Shown in pieces: positions 25,447 through 34,217 of a DNA stretch of 64,000 nucleotides (positions are counted from its first letter, which is position 1; every line of letters starts with the position of its first letter). This stretch comes from Streptomyces sp. 135 (GTDB lineage: Bacteria; Actinomycetota; Actinomycetes; Streptomycetales; Streptomycetaceae). Under the pieces are notes generated by a model that worked only from the letters and a program-made list of their open reading frames with translations, made no database searches and was not told where the DNA came from. The position numbers and the translations under genes were made by a program. The DNA is taken from the NCBI RefSeq assembly GCF_020026305.1, contig NZ_CP075691.1, positions 5,580,001 to 5,644,000 of the forward strand. Direction: 5' to 3'.

Positions 25447-26535
25447 ATGCCACGCCGCACTGCGACGATGCTCGCCTCCACCCTGATGCTGATCGCGCTG
25501 CTCTGCGCCGGAGTGCTCATCAAAGTGCCCTACTCGGAGATGTCCCCGGGCCCCACGGTGAACACTCTCGGTGATCACGACGGCGAGCCGGTGCTGCAGA
25601 TCTCCGGCCACAAGACGTATCCCACGACCGGCAACCTCAACATGACGACGGTCAGGGTGACCAGCGCCGACTACAACATGAACCTCGCGGAGGCCGTCTA
25701 CGGCTGGCTGGCCCACGACAACATCGTGGTGCCGCACGACACGCTCTACCCGGACGGCAAGACCGAGCAGCAGTCCACGCAGGAGAACGCCGAGGAGTTC
25801 AGTCAGTCCCAGGAGAGCGCCAAGGTGGCGGCGCTCAGGGAGCTCAAGCTCCCGGTGGAGTCCCAGGTCATCGTCTCCACCGTCATCAAGGGCGACCCGG
25901 CCGAGGGCAAGCTGCACGCGGGCGACGTCATCAAGAAGGTCGACGGGAAGCCCGTCAAGGAGATGACGGACGTCGCCGAACTCGTCACCGAGCGCAAGCC
26001 CGGCGACAGCGTCACGTTCACGATCGTCCCGGTCAAGGAAGCGGCCGCCGCCGAGAAGTCGGGCAAGGAGCCGACGAGGACCGAGGAGATCAAGATCACG
26101 ACGAAGAAGGCGGAGGACGGCGACCGGGCGATCGTCGGGATCAAGGCGGGCACCGACCACACCTTCCCGTTCACGATCGACATCAAGCTGGCCGACGTGG
26201 GCGGCCCCAGCGCCGGACTGATGTTCGCCCTCGGTATCGTCGACAAGCTGACCCCGAAGGACCTCACCGGCGGCAATTTCGTGGCCGGCACCGGCACCAT
26301 CGACGAGAAGGGCAAGGTCGGCCCGATCGGCGGCATCGAAATGAAGACCGTCGGCGCGCGCGAGAAGGGCGCCGAGTACTTCCTGACGCCGAAGGCCAAC
26401 TGCGCGGCGGCCGCGAGCGACGTCCCGGACGGCCTCACCCTGGTCAAGGTCGACACCATCGACGACGCGGTGAAGTCCCTGGAGAAGATCCGCAAGGGCG
26501 ACACCGACGCCCTGCCGAGCTGCGCCGCGAAGTAG
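25447..26535 (+). CDS. Membrane-anchored PDZ/Lon-type (S16) serine protease
   Basis: A 362-residue protein with an N-terminal transmembrane helix (LASTLMLIALLCAGVLI), a PDZ domain (about residues 130-190, GDPAEGKLHAGDVIKKVDG) and a C-terminal Lon protease domain. The catalytic Ser255 is in GGPSAGLMFAL and Lys300 in IEMKTVGAREKGA, 45 residues apart as in Lon, but there is no ATPase domain. It therefore cleaves outside the membrane without ATP. ATG 25447 has TACTGT six nt upstream (leaderless). The mycobacterial orthologue is next to the DUF2342 and UPF0182 genes, as here. Confidence 0.92.
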   Translation: MPRRTATMLASTLMLIALLCAGVLIKVPYSEMSPGPTVNTLGDHDGEPVLQISGHKTYPTTGNLNMTTVRVTSADYNMNLAEAVYGWLAHDNIVVPHDTLYPDGKTEQQSTQENAEEFSQSQESAKVAALRELKLPVESQVIVSTVIKGDPAEGKLHAGDVIKKVDGKPVKEMTDVAELVTERKPGDSVTFTIVPVKEAAAAEKSGKEPTRTEEIKITTKKAEDGDRAIVGIKAGTDHTFPFTIDIKLADVGGPSAGLMFALGIVDKLTPKDLTGGNFVAGTGTIDEKGKVGPIGGIEMKTVGAREKGAEYFLTPKANCAAAASDVPDGLTLVKVDTIDDAVKSLEKIRKGDTDALPSCAAK

Positions 26536-26580
26536 CGGCTCGACCCACGGGACCAGGCAGCCGCACGCGGGCAGCCGTAC

Positions 26581-26615
26581 GCGGGCGGGGGAGCCCGGAG
26601 GCCCGCCCCACCCGC
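26581..26615. terminator. GC-rich hairpin between convergent genes
   Basis: GCGGGCGGGG (26581-26590) faces CCCGCCCCACCCGC (from 26602), with agcccggagg between. The pairing is good but imperfect. Confidence 0.5.
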
Positions 26616-26634
26616 CTACGTACGAGAGCGGGTG

Positions 26635-27174
26635 CTACGCGAAGGTCGCCGCCAGCGCGTCCGCGAGGCCGGGCACCAGGTCGGAGCCCGTGAGGACCTC
26701 GGTCGGCGAGTCCTTCTCGCGCAGCCGCAGCGCCGACTCGCGCGCGCCGTCACGGAGCACCGCCACGGTCATGCGGACCTCCTGGCGGTCGGGGTGCTTC
26801 GCCACCCACTGCGCCAGCTGGGCCTCGCTGAGGCCCTCGGGTACGGACGTCTCGGCGGACGGCGGCAGCATCAGGCGCTCCACCGTGAGGGCGCAGCCCG
26901 TCACGGCGTCCGGCCAGGCGATGGTGCCGAGGAACTCGTCCAGCGGCTTGTCCGCGGGGATCTCCTCCTGCTCGATGGGGGTGAGACCGGCGTGTTCCAC
27001 GCCGTCGTCAAGGCCGAGCTGGGAGGCGAGGCCGGGTTCTTGGGTGCGCAGTCGCGCCGTGTCGACGAGCGCGAAGAGGCGGGCGGGCCGGTCCCAGCCC
27101 AGGCCGGACACGTACTCATCGATCTCGAGCACGGCCCGGGTGAGGGGGCTCGCTGCCATGGGAGTGTTGGACAT
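26635..27174 (-). CDS. PPA1309-family conserved actinobacterial protein
   Basis: A 179-residue soluble protein found across Actinobacteria and usually called PPA1309 family; its function is unknown. Recognisable segments are RAVLEIDEYVSGLGWDRPARLFALVDTARL, IEQEEIPADKPLDEFLGTIAWP and VTGCALTVERLMLPP. No membrane segment or catalytic motif is obvious. Start codons GTG 27180 and ATG 27174 are both possible. ATG is favoured because CAGGAT lies seven nt upstream, a leaderless layout. It is divergent from the UPF0182 gene. Confidence 0.8.
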   Translation of the reverse strand: MSNTPMAASPLTRAVLEIDEYVSGLGWDRPARLFALVDTARLRTQEPGLASQLGLDDGVEHAGLTPIEQEEIPADKPLDEFLGTIAWPDAVTGCALTVERLMLPPSAETSVPEGLSEAQLAQWVAKHPDRQEVRMTVAVLRDGARESALRLREKDSPTEVLTGSDLVPGLADALAATFA

Positions 27175-27299
27175 GGTCACAATCCTGCCTCGTTAGTCCC
27201 GAGAATCGGGAACCGAGTAAAGCGTGAGTAAGTTGCATAGGTGTGGCTCCACGATCTCGGGGGCCTGACGTATCGACAGCGAACTTCGAGGTGCGCACC

Positions 27300-30200
27300 T
27301 TGGCTTTCCAGATGCCGGACCGCGGCGGAGGCCCGACGGGGCCACGGATCAGAGTGGGCCGACCCTCCCGTCGCGTCCGGACCCTGCTCATGACGTTGGG
27401 CGTGTTGGCCGTGCTGGCCATGGCCTTCGTCATGTTCTCCGGGTTCTGGACGGACTGGTTGTGGTACCGCTCGGTCAATTACTCATCGGTCTTCAAGACG
27501 ACCCTGTGGACCAAGATCGGCTTGTTCTTCGTCTTCGGCCTCCTCATGGCGGCCGCGGTCGGCGTGAACATCTGGCTGGCGCACCGGCTGCGCCCGCCGC
27601 TCAGCGCCATGTCGATGGAGCAGCAGAGCCTCGACCGGTACCGCATGGGCATCGCCCCCTACAAGAAGTGGCTGCTGATCGGGATCACCGCGCTGGTGGG
27701 ACTGATCGCGGGCGCCTCCGCGGCGGGACAGTGGCGCACCTGGCTCATGTGGGTCAACGGCGTGCCCTTCGGCCAGAAGGACCCGCAGTTCCACATGGAC
27801 GTGTCGTTCTTCGCGTTCGACCTGCCCTGGTACCGCTTCCTGCTGGGCTTCGGCTTCGCGGCGGCGGTGCTCTCCCTGGTGGCCGCCGCCCTGACGCACT
27901 ACCTGTACGGCGGGCTGCGGATCACCAGCCCCGGCGCGCGCGCGACCGCGGCGGCGACCGGCCACCTCTCGGTGCTGCTCGGCGTCTTCGTCTCGCTCAA
28001 GGCCATCGCGTACTGGCTCGACCGGTACGGCCTCGCGGTGAAGTCCAGTGACTTCAAGGCGACGGGCAACTGGACCGGTCTGCGGTACGTCGACGCCAAC
28101 GCCTACCTGCCGGCGAAGACGATCCTCTTCTGCATCGCCGTCATCTGTGCCCTGCTCTTCTTCGCGACGCTGTGGCGGCGTACCTGGCAGCTGCCGGTCA
28201 TCGGCTTCGGCCTGATGGTCCTCTCGGCGATCCTCATCGGCGGGCTCTACCCCGCGATCGTCCAGAAGTTCCAGGTCCAGCCGAACGAGCAGGCCAAGGA
28301 AGCGCCCTACATCGAGAAGAACATCGAGGCCACCCGCGACGCCTACGGCATCAGCGGTGTGAAGCCCGAGGACTACCGGGGTGCGGGCAAGGTCGACGAG
28401 GACCGCCAGAAGAAGCGCGAGGACGCCGACACGGCGGCCAACTACCGGCTGAACGACCCGAACATCGTCTCGCCGACGTTCCAGCAGCTGGAGCAGGAGC
28501 GCAGTTACTACCAGTTCCCGACGACGCTGGACGTGGACCGCTACAACGGCCAGGACACCATCGTCGGCCTGCGCGAGCTGAACGTGAACAAGCTCGACAA
28601 GCGGAACTGGATCAACGACCACTTCGCGTACACGCACGGCTATGGCGTCGTCGCCGCCAAGGGCACGGAGACCAAGAAGGGCTCCAAGGGTGCCCCGGCG
28701 TTCACCGAGTCCGGCCTGCCGACCAAGGGCAACCTCGGCGAGTACGAGCAGCGGATCTACTACGGCGAGAAGACGACGCAGTACTCGATCGTGGGCGGGC
28801 CCCAGAAGGAGCTCGACTACGAGGAGGACGGCGGCGGTCAGAAGACGTACAGCTACAAGGGCGACAGCGGGGTCAACCTCTCCAACCCGATCAACCGGGC
28901 CGCGTACGCGGTGTCCTTCGGGGAGCCGCAGATCCTGTACTCCGGGGCGATCGGCGAGGGCTCGCGGATCCTCTACAACCGCACCCCCAAGGAGCGCGTC
29001 GAAGCGGTTGCCCCCTGGCTGACGATCGACGGCGACGTCTACCCGACGGTGGTCGACGGCCGCATCCAGTGGGTGGTCGACGCCTACACGACCACCAACG
29101 GCTATCCGTACGCCTCGCGCACCACGCTCGGTGACACCACGGCGGACTCCTTGTCGCAGGCGGACAGCCAGCGCACGGTGATCGCCCAGCAGAACCAGGT
29201 CAACTACATCCGGAACTCGGTGAAGGCGACCGTCGACGCGTACACCGGCGACGTCAAGCTCTACACCTGGGACGAGAAGGACCCGGTCCTCAAGACCTGG
29301 AAGAAGGCGTTCCCGGGCACCGTCAAGGACAAGAGCGAGATCCCGGCGGCGCTCAACGACCACCTGCGCTACCCGCAGGACATGTTCAAGGTGCAGCGTG
29401 AGCTCCTGACGCTCTACCACGTCACGGATCCCGGCCAGTTCTACAACGCGAGTGACGCCTGGCAGGTGCCGAACGACCCGACGAAGAAGGACGACAGCGC
29501 GGTCCCGCCGTACTACCTGTCCTTGAAGGCGCCGGGCCAGGACCAGCAGCAGTTCGCGCTGACGACGACGTTCACCCCCAGTGAGCGGCCCAACCTGCGG
29601 GCCTTCATGACGGTCGACGCCGACGCCAGGAGCAAGAACTACGGCCAGATGAAGCTGCTGAGAGTGACCGGCGACGTCGACGGCCCTGAACAGGTGCAGA
29701 ACAAGCTGAACTCCATGACGGAGGTCGGTAACTTCGTCCGGGACATGAAGGGCGCCGATTCCGACGTCCTCTACGGCAATCTGCTGACCGTGCCACTGGA
29801 CGACGGCTTCCTCTACGTCGAGCCCGTCTACGTACAGGGCCGCAAGTCGGCGTATCCGCTGCTGAAGAAGGTCGCCGTGTCGTACGGCACGGAGACCGTC
29901 TTCGCGGACTCCCTGGGCGAGGGCCTCGATCAGGTCTTCGGCGCGGCGGGCGGCACGAAGCCGCCGGCCCAGGACCAGGACGGGGACGCGGACACGGACG
30001 AGCCGACCAAGCCGCCCAGGACGAACGACCCGACGGTCCAGGCCGCCCTCGATGACGCCCAGAAGGCGTTCGAGGACGGCGAGAAGGCCATGAAGGAAGG
30101 CGACTGGAAGAAGTACGGCGAGGCTCAGGACCGCCTCCAGGAAGCACTGGAGCGGGCCGAGGAGGCGTCGGCCAAGGCGGCGGAGAAGAACGCCGACAAG

Positions 30201-30362
30201 AACGCCGACAAGAACGCCGACAAGGCTGCCGACAAGGGCGCCGACAAGAGCGCTGACAAGGCCGGCGACGGCGACGGTGGCAAGACCGACAAGGCCGCTG
30301 ACAAGAACGCTGACGACGGCGCCGACAAGGGCGGCGATCAGGAAGCGGGCAGCGGCGGCTGA
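27300..30362 (+). CDS. UPF0182 family large membrane protein
   Basis: A protein of about 1020 residues. The N-terminal third has about seven transmembrane helices (LLMTLGVLAVLAMAFVMF, IGLFFVFGLLMAAAVGVNI and others), followed by a large extracytoplasmic region and a low-complexity tail. The family is conserved in actinobacteria and of unknown function. TTG 27300 is preferred because GAGG lies eight nt upstream and the protein then starts LAFQMPDRGGG. GTG 27243 would add 19 residues and is possible, with TAAGTT eight nt upstream. The tail after residue 930 is acidic and then a lysine/aspartate repeat. The mycobacterial orthologue adjoins the PDZ-Lon gene. Confidence 0.88.
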   Translation: MAFQMPDRGGGPTGPRIRVGRPSRRVRTLLMTLGVLAVLAMAFVMFSGFWTDWLWYRSVNYSSVFKTTLWTKIGLFFVFGLLMAAAVGVNIWLAHRLRPPLSAMSMEQQSLDRYRMGIAPYKKWLLIGITALVGLIAGASAAGQWRTWLMWVNGVPFGQKDPQFHMDVSFFAFDLPWYRFLLGFGFAAAVLSLVAAALTHYLYGGLRITSPGARATAAATGHLSVLLGVFVSLKAIAYWLDRYGLAVKSSDFKATGNWTGLRYVDANAYLPAKTILFCIAVICALLFFATLWRRTWQLPVIGFGLMVLSAILIGGLYPAIVQKFQVQPNEQAKEAPYIEKNIEATRDAYGISGVKPEDYRGAGKVDEDRQKKREDADTAANYRLNDPNIVSPTFQQLEQERSYYQFPTTLDVDRYNGQDTIVGLRELNVNKLDKRNWINDHFAYTHGYGVVAAKGTETKKGSKGAPAFTESGLPTKGNLGEYEQRIYYGEKTTQYSIVGGPQKELDYEEDGGGQKTYSYKGDSGVNLSNPINRAAYAVSFGEPQILYSGAIGEGSRILYNRTPKERVEAVAPWLTIDGDVYPTVVDGRIQWVVDAYTTTNGYPYASRTTLGDTTADSLSQADSQRTVIAQQNQVNYIRNSVKATVDAYTGDVKLYTWDEKDPVLKTWKKAFPGTVKDKSEIPAALNDHLRYPQDMFKVQRELLTLYHVTDPGQFYNASDAWQVPNDPTKKDDSAVPPYYLSLKAPGQDQQQFALTTTFTPSERPNLRAFMTVDADARSKNYGQMKLLRVTGDVDGPEQVQNKLNSMTEVGNFVRDMKGADSDVLYGNLLTVPLDDGFLYVEPVYVQGRKSAYPLLKKVAVSYGTETVFADSLGEGLDQVFGAAGGTKPPAQDQDGDADTDEPTKPPRTNDPTVQAALDDAQKAFEDGEKAMKEGDWKKYGEAQDRLQEALERAEEASAKAAEKNADKNADKNADKAADKGADKSADKAGDGDGGKTDKAADKNADDGADKGGDQEAGSGG
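30191..30333 (+). repeat. ADK-rich tandem repeat in the UPF0182 C-terminal tail
   Basis: A gccgacaag-based unit recurs about nine times, coding for ADKN/ADKG/ADKA blocks. It is a charged, probably extended tail; repeat number is likely to vary between strains. Confidence 0.8.
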
Positions 30363-30413
30363 GCAGCTGGTCAGAGGGGCACCCCGCGCCGTGGTACGGT
30401 TTGAACACAACGG

Positions 30414-30487
30414 CGCGGGGTGGAGCAGCTCGGTAGCTCGCTGGGCTCATAACCCAGAGGTCGCAGGTTCAAATCCTGTCCCCGCTA
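30414..30487 (+). tRNA. Initiator tRNA-Met (CAT), copy 1
   Basis: A complete cloverleaf: acceptor CGCGGGG/CCCCGCT, D stem GAGC/GCTC, anticodon arm CTGGG-CTCATAA-CCCAG, and T arm GCAGG/CCTGT. The unpaired C1/T72 and the three consecutive G:C pairs GGG/CCC in the anticodon stem identify the initiator type. CCA is not encoded. Confidence 0.97.
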
Positions 30488-30496
30488 CTGCAAGGT

Positions 30497-30528
30497 GAAG
30501 GCCCGGATCCTTATGGATCCGGGCCTTC
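30497..30528 (+). terminator. Terminator of tRNA-fMet copy 1
   Basis: A perfect 14-bp stem, GAAGGCCCGGATCC / GGATCCGGGCCTTC, with loop TTAT, nine nt after the tRNA. Confidence 0.85.
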
Positions 30529-30679
30529 GTCGTGTGCCGTGGGCCGATGCCGTCTTGTGCGGGTGTCCTATGCCAAGTCATGTGAACGGCGCGGTGACGG
30601 GGGAGAGTTGGGGGATCTGTGTTTCACTTATCTCTCTGTGGGCATGTCGACAAAACGCTGAAGTGACCTCACTGGCTGC

Positions 30680-30696
30680 GGTATATCAGGTATACC
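30680..30696. promoter_or_regulatory. Inverted repeat upstream of the Sel1 gene
   Basis: GGTATA and TATACC are separated by tcagg, 21 bp before the start codon. It may be an operator or overlap the minus-10 region. Confidence 0.4.
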
Positions 30697-30717
30697 CAGG
30701 TTGCAGGTGGTGCGACG

Positions 30718-32560
30718 ATGGACGTTATGGGGGACAAGGCAACTCTGTTGGATACAGGGCGGTTTGTGCAGGCGGTCGACCGGGAGGAAGATCCCGGGAC
30801 GGCCGCCGAAGAGATGCGCCATCGGCTGGCCGCCGAGGCCGGGGATGTCGACGCGATGAGCGTCCTGGGAAGCCTTCTGCTGCGCCGCGGTGACCTCGAC
30901 GGAGCCGAATCCCTGCTGCGCGCGGCGACCGCCGAGGGTGACCGCGCCGCCGCCAACAACCTCGGCGTCCTCCTTCACCAGCGCGGATACGCGGACGAGG
31001 CGGCCGGCTGGTGGCGGGTCGCCGCCGTCGCCGGTTCCGCCGCGGCCGCGCACGCGCTCGGCCGCTACCACCGCGAGCGCGGCGACGAGCCCGCCGCCGA
31101 GTACTGGCTGCGCCAGTCCGCCGAGCAGGGCCACACCCTCGGGGCGTACGCGCTCGCCGACCTCCTGGAGCACCGCGGTGACGTCGGCGCCGAGCGCTGG
31201 ATGCGGGTCGCCGCCGAGCGCGGCCACCGCGAGGCCGCGTACCGCCTGGCCCGTGCGCTCGACCGCAGGGCCGCCGCGGAGCGCGGTGAGCCCGCGGAGT
31301 GCGGCGAGCCCTGCCGGTCCGCCGTGCCGCGCGCGCCGCGGGGAGGACGTGCGCACCCCGCGAGGCCGAGCAGTGGTACCGCCAGGCCGCCGCGCGCGGG
31401 CACCGGCGGGCCGCGCTGCACCTCGGCGCGATCCTGGAGCACCGCGGCGAGCTGAAGGAGGCCGGGCGCTGGTACCTCAACTCCGCCAAGGACGGTGAGC
31501 CCCGGGCGGCCTGCGCCCTCGGGTTCCTGCTGCGGGACGCGGGGGACGAGGAGAGCGCCGCCGTGTGGTGGCTCAAGGCCGCGCAGGACGGCGACGGCAA
31601 CGCCGCGAACGCGCTGGGCGCGCTGCACGCCGAGCGCGGGGAGACGCAGACCGCCGAGCGGTGGTACCGCGCCGCCATGGACGCGGGCGATGTGAACGGC
31701 GCGTACAACCTCGGGCTGCTCTGCGCCGAGCAGGGCCGCACCGCGCAGGCCGACCAGTGGTACCGCCGCGCCGCGTACGCCGGGCACCGCGAGGCCGCCA
31801 ACGCGCTCGCCGTGCTGCTGCTCCAGGGCGGGGACGCGGCCGGGGCCGAGCCGTGGTTCTCCAAGGCCGCGGAGGCGGGCAGCGTCGACGCGGCGTTCAA
31901 CCTCGGCATCCTGTACGCGAGCAGGGGCGACGAGGCCTCCGCCCTGCGCTGGTACGAGCGCGCGGCGGCCGACGGGCACACCGACGCGGCCCTCCAGGTC
32001 GGCACCGCGCGACTGCGCGAGGGCGACGAGCAGGAGGCCGAGCGGCATCTGCGGTGCGCGGCCGGGGGCGGCAGCGCGGAAGCGGCGTACCGGCTCGGGA
32101 CGCTGCTGGACGCGCGGCGCCCGCGGCGGCGCCGCCCGCCCTCGGCGAGCCCGCGGCGGAGAAGACCGAGTGCGAGGAGTGGTACGAGCGGGCGGCCGAG
32201 CAGGGCCACCGCCGGGCCCAGGTCCGCGTGGGCATGCTGGCCGCCGGGCGGGGCGACGTCGTCGAGGCCGCGCGGTGGTACCGCAAGGCCGCCGAGGCCG
32301 GCAGCCGCAACGGCGCGTTCAACCTCGGGCTGCTGCTCGCCCGCGAGGGGAGCGAGCCCGAGGCCGCGCTCTGGTGGACGCGGGCCGCCGACGCGGGACA
32401 CGGCAGGGCGGCCCTGCGGCTCGCCCTCCTCTACGCCCGGCGCGGGCAGCTGGCGCAGGGCCAGCGGTGGGCGTCGCGAGCGGTCGACCTCGGACCCGCG
32501 GAGGTCTCCGAGCGGGCGGGACGCCTGCGCGAGGCGCTGCGGCAGGAGCTTTCCGCGTAG
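30718..32560 (+). CDS. Sel1/TPR-repeat protein, frameshifted twice as sequenced
   Basis: The reconstructed protein of about 615 residues is almost entirely Sel1-like repeats of 36-38 residues, with the recurring pattern AA..G...A...LG.L...RG....A..W (for example AANNLGVLLHQRGYADEAAGWW and AFNLGILYASRGDEASALRWY). Such solenoids are protein-binding scaffolds; there is no catalytic motif. It has no signal peptide. The frame shifts near 31350 and near 32125, each time as if one base were missing, and the repeat continues in register on either side. It lies between two identical initiator tRNA genes, and short tandem repeats start at its stop codon. Confidence 0.85.
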
Positions 32561-32846
32561 TTGCCCCGTCGGCGTTGCGGAGTCTCTGGGCAGGGGGCCT
32601 GTGGCGGAAGGGTTGCGGCGGGAGTTTTCCGCCTGGCTGCCCCGTCGGCGTTGCGGAATCTCCGGCCTAGGGGCCTGTGGCGGAAGGGCTGCGGCATTCC
32701 GCGTAGCTGCCCCGCGAGAGCCCCGGAACCTCCGGCCCGTGGGCCTGTCGCTGAACGGCTGTAGCAGGGTTTTCCGCCTAGCTGCCCCGCCGGTGACGCG
32801 GAACCTCCGGCCCGCGGGCCCGTCGCGGAACGGATTTGCGCTGGTC
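32551..32846 (+). repeat. Four degenerate 70-76 bp tandem repeats
   Basis: Units starting at 32551, 32627, 32697 and 32772 share TTCCGCSTAGCTGCCCCG, then a GCGGAAYCTCCGGCC-like block and GGGCCTGT.GC.GAA.GG. The first overlaps the end of the Sel1 gene. This accounts for most of the 316-bp gap before the second tRNA; no gene is supported in it. Confidence 0.8.
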
Positions 32847-32876
32847 GTGGCCCTGACGTACTGTTGGGTTCACCGA

Positions 32877-32950
32877 CGCGGGGTGGAGCAGCTCGGTAGC
32901 TCGCTGGGCTCATAACCCAGAGGTCGCAGGTTCAAATCCTGTCCCCGCTA
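32877..32950 (+). tRNA. Initiator tRNA-Met (CAT), copy 2
   Basis: Identical to the copy at 30414-30487 over the whole gene, with the same C1/T72 mismatch and GGG/CCC anticodon-stem pairs. The flanking sequences differ except for a similar terminator, so it is an old duplication kept uniform by selection or gene conversion. Confidence 0.97.
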
Positions 32951-32956
32951 CTGAAA

Positions 32957-32994
32957 CCGAAGGCCCGGAGTCCGAATGGACTCCGGGCCTTCGG
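32957..32994 (+). terminator. Terminator of tRNA-fMet copy 2
   Basis: A perfect 17-bp stem, CCGAAGGCCCGGAGTCC / GGACTCCGGGCCTTCGG, with loop gaat. Confidence 0.85.
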
Positions 32995-33003
32995 CATGCG
33001 CCC

Positions 33004-34137
33004 TCACTGATGGCCGACCGCCTCCTCGTACAGCTCGCGGTCGACCACCTGCTCCTCCGGGACCTTGTCGCCCTCGGAGACGCCCTCCGCGCGGTAGGCG
33101 TCCTGGAGGCGGTCCGTCGTGCCCGCGCGGATCTCCCAGTCCATGCGCAGGGACGGCGTGGCGAGCAGGACATCCTCGTCCGTCTTGAGCAGCTCGGCCA
33201 GCTCCCCGGCGAAGGCCTTGTCGGCCTTGTAGTCGCCGGCGAAGTACGTGTTCACCGTCCTGATGTACGCGCGCAGCAGGGCGACGCCCGCGTCCGGGTC
33301 CTTCTTGAGGAGGTTCGGCCCGAAGAGGAGGCCGCCCAGCGGTTCGCCCTGGGGCTGGCCGCCGAGGAACGCGTACCGCTTGTCGCCGTCGACCTTGCGC
33401 CACACCGGGTCGAGCAGCCAGGCCGAGTCGGTGCCGCCCTGCCGGAGGGCGGTGAGGACGTCCGCCGAGCCCAGTTGCTGGAACCGGATCTCGTCCAGGC
33501 CGCCGCCGTGCTTCTTCAGGGCCTTGTTCATGGGGTACGCGATGACGGACCCCTTGCCGATCATCGTGCCCATCTTGCGGCCCGCCATCGGGACGTGGGC
33601 GGCGCTCTCGCCCTTTTTGAGCTTCACCCACAGCCCGCTCTTGGAACGGGGGTCGGGGGAGAAGTTGCCGGCCGTCCACTTGATGTCGAAGCCGCTGGTG
33701 ATGCCGTTCATCACGGCGGCCTCGGGGGCCGCCCACTGGGCGTCGAGGTCGCCCTTGGCGAGGAGGGGGAGCGCGTCGGGCGTGGGCAGGACCTTCAGCT
33801 CGACGTCCAGGCCCTCCTTCTCGAACTCGCCCTTGTCCACCGCCATCTGGAGCGGCGCGACGTACTCGGCGCTCAGCGTGCCGGTCGCGATCGTGAGGCG
33901 GCGCTCCTCGGGCAGCGGCTTGGGCGCGGGTGTGCCCGGGGCGCAGCGTGCGGGCTCGCGGTCGGGCGCCAGGTCGGCGGGGTCGGTCCAGCTGCCCTTG
34001 CCGCAGCCGGAGACCGGGGTGACGGTGCGGGGCTTCGCAGGGGCGGACGCTCCCGTGTCGTCCTCCTTCGCGCAGGCCGACGCGGCGAGCAGGGCGCCGG
34101 TGAGGAGCAGCGTGAGCGCGGTGGTGCGAGGGCGCAT
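33004..34137 (-). CDS. ABC transporter substrate-binding lipoprotein (nitrate/sulfonate/NMT1 type)
   Basis: A 377-residue exported solute-binding protein. The N-terminus MRPRTTALTLLLTGALLAA ends in a lipobox-like ASAC, so the Cys would anchor it to the membrane. The body follows the SsuA/TauA/NMT1 pattern: LTIATGTLSAEYVAPLQMAVDKGEFEKEGLD, LPLLAKGDLDAQWAAPEAAV and LKKHGGGLDEIRFQQL. The ligand cannot be fixed from sequence; sulfonates, nitrate-like ions and thiamine precursors are all known in the family. GGAGG precedes the ATG. It is the third gene of an ATPase-permease-SBP operon. Confidence 0.87.
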   Translation of the reverse strand: MRPRTTALTLLLTGALLAASACAKEDDTGASAPAKPRTVTPVSGCGKGSWTDPADLAPDREPARCAPGTPAPKPLPEERRLTIATGTLSAEYVAPLQMAVDKGEFEKEGLDVELKVLPTPDALPLLAKGDLDAQWAAPEAAVMNGITSGFDIKWTAGNFSPDPRSKSGLWVKLKKGESAAHVPMAGRKMGTMIGKGSVIAYPMNKALKKHGGGLDEIRFQQLGSADVLTALRQGGTDSAWLLDPVWRKVDGDKRYAFLGGQPQGEPLGGLLFGPNLLKKDPDAGVALLRAYIRTVNTYFAGDYKADKAFAGELAELLKTDEDVLLATPSLRMDWEIRAGTTDRLQDAYRAEGVSEGDKVPEEQVVDRELYEEAVGHQ

Positions 34138-34183
34138 GGTGCCTCCGGTACTCGTCCCGGGCGCAGATCCCCATGGACATACG

Positions 34184-34213
34184 GACGTACAGACGTACCG
34201 ACGTACGGACGTC
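34184..34213. repeat. 8-bp tandem repeat between permease and SBP genes
   Basis: GACGTAC occurs at 34184, 34192 and 34200 and, truncated, at 34208, an exact 8-bp period in the 80-bp spacer. Its role is unknown. Confidence 0.7.
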
Positions 34214-34217
34214 GTTG

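Noticed and set aside
32561..32764. A 67-codon frame after the Sel1 gene
   Set aside because: It is made of the tandem repeat units, has no ribosome-binding site and is interrupted in the next copies.
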